From contig NC_087259.1 in NCBI RefSeq assembly GCF_037042905.1, positions 17,339,501-17,403,500 on the forward strand: DNA of 64,000 nucleotides, given 5' to 3'. This DNA is from Lytechinus pictus (Eukaryota > Echinodermata > Echinoidea > Temnopleuroida > Toxopneustidae). Below the pieces are notes generated by a model. That model was not told the origin of the DNA. It made no database searches and saw only the letters and a program-made list of their open reading frames with translations. The position numbers and the translations under genes are program-made. Within the stretch, counting starts at the first letter, position 1. Each line of letters starts with the position of its first letter. Of this stretch, positions 1 to 11,894 are shown one piece after another.

Positions 1-299
1 ACTGGAACATGGCTGCACTTGACCCAAATGAACATACAGCAAAGCAAAAAAGTGGAGGATCATATCATCCGAAGTACAAATCCAGAACCCAAATAAATTG
101 TCCAGTGTGGTCCTGGTGTTATCCCAAGAATATTGGTGCTGTTTTGAATCAATGAATACACCAATCAAGTAGCTAATCAATGTAAAACTGGAGAGCAGAT
201 GTGAGGAGCTGTTTATGTCATGAACACTCATATAGTATTAGTAGTTTGTTTATCCCTGTCCCCACTATGTACACATCCAGCATCAATGTGACTTTTAAA

Positions 300-430
300 G
301 TGGTATGGTTGCAAATGGTCAGAGGCACTTGACTAGAAACATGAAAGTTTGGGGTTCAATCCCTGGTCAGGGCACCTATAGTCTTGACAAAGGCAGCAAT
401 TCACATCCAATGCTATAAGCAACCCACATA
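300..430 (+). repeat. degenerate tRNA-derived SINE
   Basis: A box-A-like stretch (around 308-335) is followed about 30 bases later by a box-B-like GGGGTTCAATCCCTGG at 352-367. This is the layout of a tRNA-derived SINE head with a diverged body. It lies inside QTRT2 intron 2. It is too degenerate to be a tRNA gene, because the acceptor arms do not pair well. Confidence 0.4.
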
Positions 431-480
431 CACTTAATAGTACAAAGGTATATTGTTTAATTTAAAGAAAGCCATGTTAC

Positions 481-652
481 CTTAGTCCTTCCAGAAGGGG
501 TAAAGATGGAGACACTGTTTTTATCATTATATCCTGTTGGTGTTGGGTGAGCGGGATCTTGGATGCTGGAGTAGATCATCCCATTGGCAGGAATGCTGGC
601 AAACTCACCAATCCCTTTCCCAAACCTGGAGAGGGAGTCTTGCTGGTCAGCT
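481..652 (-). CDS. QTRT2: QTRT2 coding exon 2
   Basis: The acceptor CTTTTCAG ends at 653 and the donor AAG|GTAACA starts at 480. Read on the minus strand, the exon is open in the phase left by exon 1 (TT|A) and encodes the QTRT2 segment from LADQQDSLSRFGKG to PSGRTK. The next exon is outside the window. Confidence 0.92.
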
Positions 653-1421
653 CTGAAAAGAAAAAGGAATAAAACAGAGAGCTAGAGAGACAAGCAATTT
701 CAGTACACATTAATTTTGAGAGTGTAAGGCATGTCATAAATTTTAAAAACACATTGTACATAAACTCCAGTTGTAGCAACAGGTAAATAAATTCATGAAA
801 AGTATTGAAGCCTATTTTTTAGTATGGTAAATCCCCCCAAATAATGTTGCTATACCAATCAATTTCTAGATTACATAAATGTGTGTGCCCTATTGATGTG
901 AAAGATATCAGCTCAAGTGTGGGGGTAGCGCCCCTCCCCCCTACCCATTCATCAATATAGGAATATTTCCCAAATGATAGATCTGAGTTTTCACAAATAA
1001 CTTTGGATAGTACTTTAAATGAAAGGTCTGGATAAACACACACAATTACATGGACCAATTCAATCATCTGAGGAGCATTTTATGAAAGAAAATTGTCATT
1101 AATTTTCACTGACAACTGTTCTACATATTTCACTAAAATTCTTGCATCTGATTGGCTCAGTACAAAATAGTCTGTGAAACTAACTACTTGTTTGATGAAT
1201 CACTCCCCTATTACTTACAAGGTAGCACAGGTCATCTGCAAACACTGCGGCCTGCGCTTCATTTTTTCAACAAGATCCCACGTCAGATGGGGCACAGCGC
1301 CAGCTCTGGTGTACAATAGACAGGTTGGTGTGTCGATGGCCAGGTTGCCACAACTCCCAAGCTCCTTGATGATACCACATCGACATCCTTCCTTTGTGAT
1401 AGATTCAAGAATGAACTTCAT
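481..1421 (-). CDS. QTRT2: Queuine tRNA-ribosyltransferase accessory subunit 2, 5' part (two exons, partial)
   Basis: Non-catalytic partner of QTRT1 in the eukaryotic tRNA-guanine transglycosylase, which swaps guanine for queuine at wobble position 34 of tRNA-Asn, -Asp, -His and -Tyr. The first 125 residues are visible: the start MKFILESITKEGCRCG, then TPTCLLYTRAGAVPHLTWD in exon 1, then GKGIGEFASIPANGMIYSS and GYNDKNSVSIFTPSGR in exon 2. These follow the family's CRLG..., CLLYT..G..PHLT and YCS..DP...GY..NKSVS pattern. The ATG at 1421 matches the family's usual start. The reading frame is open further up to an acceptor at 1454/1455, so that stretch is probably 5' UTR. The catalytic-fold remainder and the C-terminal zinc site lie off the left edge. 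Exon 1 gives 203 coding bases and exon 2 gives 172, so 125 whole codons end at the second donor. Confidence 0.92.
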
Positions 1422-1454
1422 TGGCAGTCTGATGTTGCGTTTGGATTGAATAGC
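1219..1454 (-). CDS. QTRT2: QTRT2 exon with start codon (coding 1219-1421)
   Basis: The acceptor CACTTGTCAG precedes 1454 and the donor TT|GTAAGTAA starts at 1218. The ATG is at 1421-1419. The 33 bases before it are probably 5' UTR, although they are open in frame. Confidence 0.9.
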
Positions 1455-1974
1455 CTGACAAGTGAAAAAAAAATTACATTATATTATGCATAATAATTAC
1501 CCAAATTAGAAGCAGTGCCAGGAAATTTTAAGGGAGGGAGGGGGAATGATACAAAAAGCTCTCCTTTTTCTTTGCTGACAAACTAACACACCGCAGCTGC
1601 TGTAGCTCGAGACACCACTTTATGATTTATCACAATACCAGCAAATAGGGAATACCTAATTGGGTAGCATAGGTAATCTACAAAGCAGTGCTCAGTGTAT
1701 TCCATGAAATGAAGAGGAAGTTAACCCTAATGATGAATGCATTTTCACAAAAGCAAAATAAAAAATATCGGTGAAAGTTTCTCAAAAAACTTTTTTTTTA
1801 AAGAGATTTTTTTTAGTCTATAAATTTCTTAAGATTTGAATTTTTAGATGTGCAAGCAAAAGCTCAAATGTCATATGATATGGATTCAATAATTTTCCAT
1901 ATTTTTAATGGCTCATGATGACTCATCATTATTTTAATTATGGTCTACTATTTGTTCTTCTCACCTACTGCCCT

Positions 1975-2165
1975 CTATGTTCGTTGAGTTAGGCTTTTAT
2001 GAAGGCTTTCCAATTAGAATTTTCGATATTCTGGCCAATCAATGCGAGCAACAAGTTCCGAACACACGCACATAGACAAGCACAACGCAGCGGCAAGAAT
2101 CGCAATATATGATGACTGGTAAAGACGTCTGTAAGGATGACGTCATCCAAGATGGCAACTTACGA
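1975..2165 (-). promoter_or_regulatory. probable QTRT2 5' non-coding exon / promoter region
   Basis: On the minus strand there are two good donors upstream of the first coding exon: GGCAGTAG|GTGAGA (exon end 1975) and GGTCATC|GTAAGTT near 2163. Either could splice to the acceptor at 1454. A GCCATCTTGG motif on the minus strand (about 2147-2156), resembling the YY1 site common at animal promoters, sits beside the second donor. The transcription start cannot be fixed from sequence. Confidence 0.4.
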
Positions 2166-2990
2166 TGACCAACGAAAGGATCGCGAATGACCGTGTTTTG
2201 ATCATCATTTGGTAGGAATTAGCGGTAACTGCAGTCGTAGGTACGGTATTTCTGAAGTTGGATATAATTTCTTTCTTAAATTAAAGGAAACCAAAACCCA
2301 AGATGAGAAGCAATTTTAAGGGAAAGAATAAAAGAGGAACAATTTAAAACAAGTTTCATCAAATCGGTCGTGAAGTAAGCATGTTATGGATGTTTAAAGT
2401 CTTGTTGTACTCTATTATGGGGATCCTCAAATTGGCAAACATGCCATCTTGTTCCTTATTGTTCTTTGCCAACGTTACAGACGATAACATTGGCGAAGAA
2501 CAATAATATTACACGTACGAGTCTTGGGGCCCGTTTCATGATGAGATGAGCGATACGTAGGAAACGTCCTAGGACCATTCTTTCCGTTTCACGAAGGCAA
2601 TTTTGTCTTCCAAGTCTGCGACATCGTTTGATATCGATAGTATCAGAAAAATATTTAGTCTTCATCATCACTTTATTTCGGAGCGGCGACTTTTCATAAA
2701 ATCAATAAATGGAGATCAAATAATGTTTTATTTATTACTGATTGTAGAATTGATGTATGGAACTTTTATGAGGTAAAAAACGAAAAAGATTAATAATAAT
2801 ATAATATAGGGTATTTATATTGCGCACATATTCACCTTGTTAGGTGCTCAAGGCGCTCCTATATTACCCGACTAAGCTAGGCGTTCATAGCGCACACATT
2901 CACAAATATAACTGGATAAAATTATTTCCCTAAATTAGAACACGGTGTCCTTTCAGAGACACCTTTCATTGATATTTCCACTCACACTAA

Positions 2991-3020
2991 TACGAGGTTA
3001 GTATATATACTAACCTCGTA
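2991..3020. repeat. perfect 30-bp palindrome
   Basis: TACGAGGTTAGTATA is followed directly by its exact reverse complement, giving a 15-bp stem with no loop. No adjacent gene or target-site duplication was recognised. Confidence 0.85.
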
Positions 3021-3992
3021 CAACTACAAGGGACCGTGTTTGACCCTGGATTTCGAAGTAGTCAGCAAACATCGCTTCATTGCTGAAGTAATATTTGCCG
3101 AAACTCCTCGCTACGCACCGGGGCTCTTTCCGGTAAGTAGCAATACATATCAAAATTATACATATGATTTTGAAATAATTTCATTATAAAAAGAGCAAAT
3201 TTCGCTTACCATTAATTTTATAACTGTGTCTAAATTCTTTGAATGCGCAATTCTTATGATTAATTTACTAATTATGGGCACCAATAAATGAAATACCTTC
3301 AAAAACATAATTCAAGATTACTATTGGCGATGATAACACTTTTTTGCAATTAATTTAAAACGATGACTACCGGTAATAAAAAAAAATTGAAAAAAATACA
3401 CATGCCTGGAACAAAACCAGCAGTACAAGCTTTAACAAACTTCAATAATACGGTATACCAAAGTCTATACAATGAAAAGATTGGACACTTTACGGACTTT
3501 GCGTAATGCCTTGCGTCGATTTGCGTGTAAAATAGTGTAGGTGCCTAGTCTTTCCCTTGTCGTGTCTTTGATATGAATATAAATCGCGCGCCCTCTTTAG
3601 GAGAAAATTGATATCCACGCTAACCAATTTTTATCTCCGTGAAATCTTCACTAAAGATCAAGAAAATAAACATATTTTTTAAAAGAAACTTCAAGGAGAA
3701 GTCACGGAAGGATCTAAATGATTCGGTAAGTGTCATAGCAGAATGTGAAATACCAGATTATGCGTGATATTTTATTTGGGCAAAAGCCCAGTGCCAGTAT
3801 ATTTTGGATGTGTGTGTCGCGTGAATATATGACTAATATTCCTTCGCACGCGAGCTGATATGAACACATGGGTGGAGCTGACCTTGATCATGTGACCTAA
3901 AAGTTGTCAGTGATACTTGATTAATGCAGTTCTGTCAACAGAACTGCGTGCAACATAAGCATAACCCAGGGAGCTCCGGTCCGCGGAGCAGG

Positions 3993-4247
3993 CCGGAGCC
4001 CAGGGGCCGATTGCACGAAAGGGTCTTTCCAAGGACCATCTTTCGTGTCGCCCATCTTTTATGATGCGCAGTATGCGGGATTTTTCTGAAATGTATGATA
4101 TTACAAATGAAATTTGTTAGCTAGCATTTTAATCGATTTGTATACAATTTCCTGATATATCACATCATTTTAATATAAACAAAGATTTTGTTTACTCTAA
4201 CAGTTGCCCCGGGGACCTCGACACGTCTTTAGACAGTGTCGAGGTCC
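3993..4247. mobile_element. single arm of a fold-back MITE plus terminal hairpin
   Basis: The stretch beginning GGGGCCGATTGCACGAAAGG (3994) matches the arms of the complete element at 47878-48188. Here only the left arm is recognisable. Downstream is a hairpin with stem GGACCTCGACAC (4213-4224) and GTGTCGAGGTCC (4236-4247). The opposite arm is missing or replaced. Confidence 0.6.
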
Positions 4248-6512
4248 TGAATGCAACCACTCATTATCACCGGAGTACAAAACTTCGCGATGTTTGGCAT
4301 TAGAAAACCGATGATCATAATGAATTAAAAATCTAACGAGTAATATCAATCTTACCTAAACAAACTGTTCCTAAATCAGCTTACCTTTGAAATAAGAATA
4401 ATGAATACAATTCCATGAAATCCTTCAAAAGAGCATCAATTTTCCGACTTTTGTTCCAATCGCGAGATCGCCATGTTTGAGGTAAAATTCTGCGCAAGCG
4501 CATATGAATATTTATAAGATGTCGTCACTGCATGCCTTTACAGCACAGTTTAATGAATATGCATGTAAGAGTGAAAACTTTCGGCAAGTCGTCTCTATTC
4601 AATTAAATCGTGATTTAGGCATATAATTCAATACCATTTTTCTTTTTTTTTTTTGGAAAAAAATAGATCTATATTTATTTATGAAAAAAAATATTTATTT
4701 CATATATATTTTTATTTTGTTACATTTTGTGTTTTTATGATAAGTTTTTGTTGTCATTTGTTATATTCTTTCTTTCTCCTTTTCATTCTTTTTTATGCTT
4801 TGTTTATGGGAAGGGGGGGGGGGTAAAGCGTGACTGTTCGCTTGGTGTGTGTTTTATTTCATATAACTTCCTCAAATTATTTTGATTTAATAATACTAAA
4901 GATGAAAAAAATATTTATCAATAGTGTGCTTGTGTTTTAATATATTCAGAGATTTCTAGATCCGAATTTTTTTAGTCTGTATTATTATTATTATTCCCTT
5001 TGTGATTATAAAAAATCCAACAAATATTTACAAATGGATTCTAATTTTACATTTAGAATAACCAATTTATGATTTTCTTAAATATGAATTCTGATTCAAT
5101 AACGTAAATGATTTCATGTTATTTATCTTGTTCACATGTTATAACAATGAGGAAGGATTGAATATGGTTTTAAAACAAAAGGAAATACTTAAAAACAATT
5201 TGCCTGCTTTAAAAAGAAATGCTAAGTCAAGATGTTAATATATAATTATAATTTAAAAAAAAAATCTGCCGCTTTGATAATCACCAATCACCATTTGTTG
5301 TTTAATTCACCGCATGGCAGTAGCATAATCAACCCCTCACCTGCCCCCCCCCCTTTTTTTCGGGGACGAAATATGCTCAATTTTTGGTTGAAAAACTTTT
5401 TTTTTTTTTACTTGTCAAATTTTTCATTGGCCCTGTGCCCCCCTTTTGGAAAATCATGGATCCGCCCCTGATTGAACTCATTTATATGGAGCACTTCTAC
5501 ACTGTCAAAAATATTTTTAACAACGCTGTTTACTGTGAGAATTGCATAGTAGTTGTTTAAACATTTTAAACAAGTGTTTAAAATTCAAACAATCATGTCT
5601 AAATCATTGATAATTTAATATTTGAATTTAATTATTGATAATTAAATATTTAAATTTAAAATGTGTGTTTTAAGATTTTAAATACTTGTTTAAACTGTTT
5701 AAACAATTACTGTGTGATTCACATCGTAGACAGCGATTTTAAATTTATTTTAACAGTGTATTTGAATGATTAGGAACTTAATTAATGGCGCAAAGTAGAC
5801 GACAGGAGATTGATGACATAAACTTCCATATAATTCTATAGTAATATTGTACTTTCTTTTTTTATATATACGGCACAATTTTTATAACTCCCCCTTTTAA
5901 ATGAGGAACAGGCCGTCCGTGGTCCCCAAATAAATTATGACCGACTAGTAAAGAGCTGAAAAACGGAAGAAGTAGCCTTTGTAGGTATACGGCATTATCA
6001 TTATAGAGTTTACCACCCTGACCTATAAGGATCGGGAACGTTGGTGATCATTTTGAATAAAATATGACTTCATGTACTTTGACCTATAATCTTAATACTA
6101 ATTCCGTTCCCAAATATTATTCTTTAAAACTTGATGCCGCCACAAAACAAACTAGCAATATAGCCGAGATGAAAAAACGGGGTAATAAAGAAAAGGTAAA
6201 CATAGGAGAAAAACAAGGATTTTCTCGCAAACATGCGCGGAAGTAAAATTTTAGAGAGAATGAGAAAGAAAATCCCGCAAAGCTTTCTTTTTCGCCATTG
6301 TTTACCCCTTCGCTATCACCGTTTCTCTTCTCTCTTTTTTTTTTTTGGGGGGGGGGGAGTTAGGGTGGGGACGATCATCCCACCGCCTCCTTGCTACGTA
6401 CTTGTTATAAAAAAAAGGAAAAGGTGCATGATAAAGGCCTATTGGTATGTTATGACAAAATCTATCACAAAATTTGATTTCTGCGTCAATTCTTCAATGG
6501 TATAGTAGTAGT

Positions 6513-6690
6513 CATAGGCGGCGGAAGCGGAGGGGGACCTGTCCCTCCTAAATTTGAGATGGGGGACGGTCCCCCCCCTAAATTTTTTGTTGATAATTTT
6601 TTTTTTGCTTGTCAATTTTTTTTACCTGTGTCTATCCCAAAATTTAAATTTCAGGTGGACCCCCTGATTTTTTTGGCTTCCGCCACCAAT
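6513..6690. mobile_element. short hAT-like MITE remnant
   Basis: The ends are inverted: CATAGGCGGCGGAAGC on the left and GCTTCCGCCACCAATG on the right. Inside are G/C runs and T-rich sequence. This type of end is typical of hAT-derived miniature elements. No clear 8-bp target duplication was found. Confidence 0.5.
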
Positions 6691-6789
6691 GGTATTAGAA
6701 GTATATAAGCTGATTTAGCGTCACCATGATTTTCATTAATTTCTTGTATATAAAATAATGAATGATTTAGTTCCAAATTATTAAAAACC

Positions 6790-6994
6790 TTTAGTATGTA
6801 AACGGCCCGTGAAATACAGGACACGGTATTCTTTACGATGCCCCCTTCAGCTTCCCAAAGCTAGAATTGAACATAAAAGAAAATCTTTCGCATATGTCGG
6901 ACCCAAATTATTTAATGCACTTCCTTCAAATTTACAAGTTTGTACCTCCTTGTTAGTTTTTAAAAAATTATGCAAAGCCTTTCATACGAATTGA
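6790..6994 (+). pseudogene. LINE reverse-transcriptase ORF, C-terminal fragment
   Basis: The reading frame carries YSLRCPLQLPKARIEHKRKS, followed by FAYVGPKLFNALPSNLQ and a FKKLCKAF tail. This is the familiar C-terminus of CR1/Jockey-type LINE polyproteins (R.SF...GPKLWN.LP..L......FK..LK). The stop is at 6992-6994. No RT core is present upstream, so it is a stub or an orphan 3' end. Confidence 0.65.
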
Positions 6995-7374
6995 TAATGA
7001 GCGAAATGATATTCCATTGATTTACAATGCTATGTATGTTTAAATTGTCACTTCCCACTCTATATTTTGGTGTTAATTGTTTCTGATGTTAGATATTTTG
7101 TATTTTGTATTTTTGATGTTGTTTGTTGTTGTTGTTCATAGTTATCTTGACATGTATTTTAAACTGCAGGGCGCCTTTGTAAAGCAGTTTTAAGAACTGA
7201 ACAGGCCTACCCTGCAGTATAAAATAAATAAATCAAAATAAATAAATAATGAATAATAATAATATAAAAACAATATAAAGAATGGGATGTCTTTAGGAAA
7301 CGAGTGGAATGCCTCTGGCCGTCTCACCTGCATCACGCGATTCAATATAGCAGCAGTGCTGATTTTGAAAACTA

Positions 7375-8250
7375 CTATAACTCGCACAAGATGTTCAGTG
7401 ATACTTGGTTACTCTTATTTCCACGTTTTATGAACTAGACCAATACACTTATAGAGATATGATGGCAATTCAACAAATACCCCCAACGTGGCCAAAGTTC
7501 TTTGACCTTACATGACCTTTGACCTTGATCATGTGACCTGAAACTCGCACAGGATGTTCAGTGATACTTCATTACTATTATGTCCAAGTTTTATGAACTA
7601 GACCAACACACTTTCAAATTTATGGCTGTAATTCAACAAATACCCCAATTTGGCCAAAGTTCATTGACCCTAAATGACCTTTGACCTTGATCATGTGACC
7701 TGAAACTTGCACAGGATGTTCAGTAATACTTGATTACTATTATGTCCAAGTTTCATGAATCAGATCCATAAACTTTCAAAGTTATGATGGTAATTCAACA
7801 GATACCCCCAATTCGGCCAAAGTTCATTGACCCTAAATGACCTTTGACCTTGGTCATGTGATGTGAAACTCATGCAGGATGTTCAGTGATACTTGATTAA
7901 CCTTATGTATAAGTTTCATGAACTAGGTCCATATATTTTCTAAGTTATGATGACATTTCAAAAACTTAACCTTAGGTTAAGATTTTGATGTTGATTCCCC
8001 CAACATGGTCTAAGTTCATTGACCCTAAATGACCTTTGACCTTGGTCATGTGACATGAAACTCAGGCAGGATGTTCAGTAATACTTGATTAACCTTATGG
8101 CCAAGTTTCATGAACTAGGTCCATATACTTTCTAAGTTATGCTGTCATTTCAAAAACTTAACCTCAGGTTAAGATTTGGTGTTGACGCCGCCGCCGCCGT
8201 CGCCGTCGGAAAAGCGGCGCCTATAGTCTCACTCTGCTATGCAGGTGAGA
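7375..8250. repeat. tandem array of 162-192 bp units, with GCC-rich end
   Basis: About five imperfect copies share GACCTTTGACCTTGATCATG, GGATGTTCAGTGATACTTGA and AAGTTCATTGACCCTAAATG. CATGTG landmarks at 7530, 7692, 7855 and 8047 give spacings of 162, 163 and 192 bp. The array ends in a (GCC)n/GTC run at 8185-8205 and a TCTGCTATGCAGGTGAGAC tail. Related single copies lie at 3875-3940 and in RABL6 intron 9 (42743-43090). Confidence 0.85.
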
Positions 8251-11200
8251 CAAAAACCCTTTTGTACACCTGGAAAACAATCAGACAAGCAGGATTTGCG
8301 GCGACTTTATGCGTCCTATAATGAGCAACTCAATTCTTAGTAATTATAGGCTTATACTTATCCCGCAGAGATTTATATACCCAATTATTGAAGCTTAAAA
8401 ATGCCAACAAGATGAAAGATAACATATTAATTTATAAACAAACATATGAATTATAATCACATCTCTGTTCAAACATAATACAAATTAATAGGCATAAATT
8501 GTATGAAAATGGTTGTTGGATGATAATGAGATTTGCATATATTTTCATTTCATTTATTTTAAATTCTCATTAAAACATACAACATACAATTGAAATTAAA
8601 ACTAAGGATACATGCACAGTATACAAAATAAACAAAATGGAAAACATAACAAGTGAGAGAGAGAGAAAAAAATATGTGGGAGCCAGCATTGGATTCCGTG
8701 ATATTTTTAAAATCATTTTGCATCACGGAGTCCTCTAGGCTAAGCCAGCAAAGCCCTGTCAGAGGCTGGGTTCCAGAAATAGGCATCAAAATCTTAAAGA
8801 GATGGTTTGCTGATCACTCAATAATTTTGATCAACGAATATATTCCTTTAATATATGAGTGTTCATTTATTTCTTCACTTTTTTATTTACATATATCTAT
8901 ACAGTTTCCAATAATAATAATAATAACAAAAAAAACGTGTAGTACGATACCATGTGCATAATCTCTTGAAAACAATGAAGAAACAAGAACAAAGAGAATA
9001 AAGACCAAAAAAAAAGAAAAATGACGAAGAAAAAAAGGAAAAAAGAAAAAAGAGCAAATACAGAGAAGAATTTTTAAAAAGGGAAGAAAGAAAAAGAAAA
9101 CAGACCCCAAAAATGAAAAGAAGGTAGAGGAAAAAATAAAAATAAAAATACAAAAGGGGGAAAAGAAAATAAAACAGAACAAAAGAAAAGAATGGAGGAG
9201 AAAGAAAAACAAATAATTCAAACGAAAATATGTTACTTCTTTCAAAGAAAAAGCCGAAGCTAAAATAGTTGCCAGGCAAAGGGTGAAGCAAGAATTTACG
9301 GAACTAGACTCATGAATATTCATAACAATCTCTATCCGACGCATCAAATGATAGCCTTTTGTCGGGGCATTCTGTTGTATTATCTATAATGGACTTTAGT
9401 GGTATTGGCAGGATCTGATGATAATAAGAACTTACTGAAATCGCATATTCAATTATTATTTTATTTTTAAAGTATTTTTTCTCTTTTATCGTTTGTTTTT
9501 TGTTTTTTGCCCGTTTGGTAATAAAAATCAATCTATCTCGTTGCCTCGTCAAAAGGCTATATCAATCCTCCATTGCTTCCTCATTTTCCTGTACGAACGG
9601 GTTTTAATGCACACCGGCAAAATTTTCCGACGTTTTTGCTTCGTTTTGGGGAATTATTTCAAAGTTTTGAGGGCCGCCCATATTGCGGCTTAAGTTGTAA
9701 GTATGTATTGATTCCTTTGTAACAGTTTTGTGCAATTTTATGGATTTTTGATTGATTCCCGATGCTCATCTGATTTCATCTGGTGAGTCGGGGTGAATCA
9801 CAACCAACGTTCTCGCCAGTGTAGAACACACGCGTCGCATGCGACACACGTAAATTCCACAAGCTCTATATGCGTCACGTGCAAAACGCGAGCGACACAG
9901 GCAAAAAAATAAATTTTAAAAAATCATAAAAAGTGGGGAAAAGTCATCGGAAATAATTGTTGCATCATTCATCATCAATCCTCAAAAGTAAAGGATGTTT
10001 CAGAATCATTTCGGCAACAGACAAACTACGATGTTATTATTGATGACCGGAAAATATCCATGCGTAGAAACTGGCGCATTTCCACTTCCAGCCGGCCGGC
10101 GAGCCAGCCAGCCAAGCCTGAGCAGCCACACTAGCGTTGCCAGCGCGCCTAGCTGAGCCGGACATGCATGCTACAATGTATGTTAGAACTGAATTGTCCG
10201 CGGTGCGACTCGGGTCCGACGTAGCCTTTCATTTTTACATGATACCGTTTTCCGATAGTTTTCAAGAAATTTTTATCATAAAATGAATTGTTCCTCATAA
10301 TTTGTCCGCTAATTACTTTCTAAGTAATATTCTTAACGTTCATTCTCAATTTCTCATGTCATCTGCTGTCATGTCACAAGTTACTCACAATGAGTGTTGG
10401 CTAGCCCCGGTGGCTAGCTTGCTGGAAATGGGGCTTAGGGCGACACGTGTGTGCATGATTGTCAAAGGAGAAAAACGAGATCCCGGGCGCGGGAGTGAGA
10501 TGTAAAGTTAATGTTATTTGTTTGACGGCTAATTGCTTGTTTTTAACGTTTATTTTTCATTCTTTCATCTAAATCAGAATATAATTTCTTTTCTTGTATT
10601 GTTTTTTACATGTGTGTACAGTTTCTTCTATTGATTAATAATCTAGGGGCGGGTTGGCATGAGACCGCATGATCGACACATCGATTAGAAATATCTAAAA
10701 ATATATTTTTAGGTATTTCTAATCGATATGTCATGCCAATGTGTATTTGGAAAATCTCTTTTTTATGTTGATATTTGACACTGAAAAAAATCAATATGTT
10801 GAATTTATTGTAGAAGTTTTTATTCTTAATGCATATTATAATCATCATCAATGTTATTTATAATTATGTATTGGAAGATGTCTGACATTGTGTTTTATTA
10901 TAACACTAAAGGGAAAAAAAAGGTGTTAAATTTATGAGTTGTCAAGGTATTTATCAATTTGTAAAGACATCAAACTTCTATTTCTTATATGTATTTTATT
11001 TTGTATATGAACTGAAGTTGTCAAATAAAAACTACCATACAAAAAATAAACTCCCCCGCCCCTAGATCCTGCATCGTACAGATCAGAAATATCCCTAAGA
11101 CTTTGCAACATCTTTCTAAAGGGAATTTGAATTGCAAAATGATGAAAATGGTCAAAAACACTTTTTCGAAGTCTCAATTTTCTTTAAAAAATAAACATGG

Positions 11201-11890
11201 TAGAAATAAACGATAAGTGATTTTGCAATTTCCAAATTTTCCCAACTGAAAACACGTTCATGATACGTAGGTTTCATTTTCAAGTGACCAACCATTAAAG
11301 GGGGAGTTCACCCTGAAAAAAAGTTTATAGTACAGATAGGAGAAAAAAAATGATAAATATTGGTGAAAGTTTGAGGAAAATCCATCAAAGATTTGAAAAG
11401 TTATTAGAATATGTATTATCATTTTTTATTTGTAAAGTCGCTGATTAAAAAAGAAATCAATGAAATGTCCATCACCACCCAAGGCAATTGCTCGTGTGGC
11501 TCATGTTTCAAAATCACCTCAGTGGCTGCCCAAATGAGTCCCAAGAGAGACGATTTTTATCTCATGTTTACCTGATTTAATGGTTCAGCAAATCTCGACA
11601 GATTATCTCAATATGTTGTCGAGTGTCTTGATGACAGACTTGGCCCAGCTTGGTCATCCAAGGTATTACGTAATGTACCTTATGTCGAAGGAGGTATCAC
11701 TAGCTTTGGCTGTGAGCTTCATTTTGGTTTTCGAAGAATGATTTTATATCATAAATCATGTCGTTATCACATCAAAACTCTTTACAAATATATTATAAAT
11801 CATCAACAATTTTATTAAAGACTATCATTTATATCCCGGTTTATACCTCCCTATCAAGCCGAGACGCTTCACAATCCAAGTGATCTGTTT
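8251..11890. other. non-coding stretch
   Basis: There are long A/T- and purine-rich tracts (e.g. 8990-9215, whose open frames are low-complexity artefacts), a CpG-richer block at 10070-10210, and a 45-bp hairpin at 10681-10725. No gene could be supported. Confidence 0.5.
10681..10725. repeat. AT-rich hairpin
   Basis: TCGATTAGAAATATCTAAAA and TTTTAGGTATTTCTAATCGA form an almost perfect stem of about 20 bp around a short AT loop. Confidence 0.7.
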
Positions 11891-11894
11891 AGTG

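Larger units (their letters stand above)
2200..6500. other. non-coding AT-rich stretch
   Basis: I see no coding exon supported on either strand. It contains a 30-bp palindrome (2991-3020), a hairpin GCAGTTCTGT/ACAGAACTGC (about 3926-3947), one arm of a fold-back element (3993-4080), long T- and G-runs, and a possible donor (GATTCG|GTAAGT near 3725) without a convincing exon behind it. Confidence 0.5.

Noticed and set aside
3560..3725. First exon of a plus-strand gene (donor GATTCG|GTAAGTG)
   Set aside because: Only one splice signal and a three-codon frame; no partner exon could be found.
8883..9347. Long minus-strand open frames (154 and 134 residues)
   Set aside because: They are translations of an A/G-rich low-complexity tract into Phe/Leu runs; no start context, splice or domain support.
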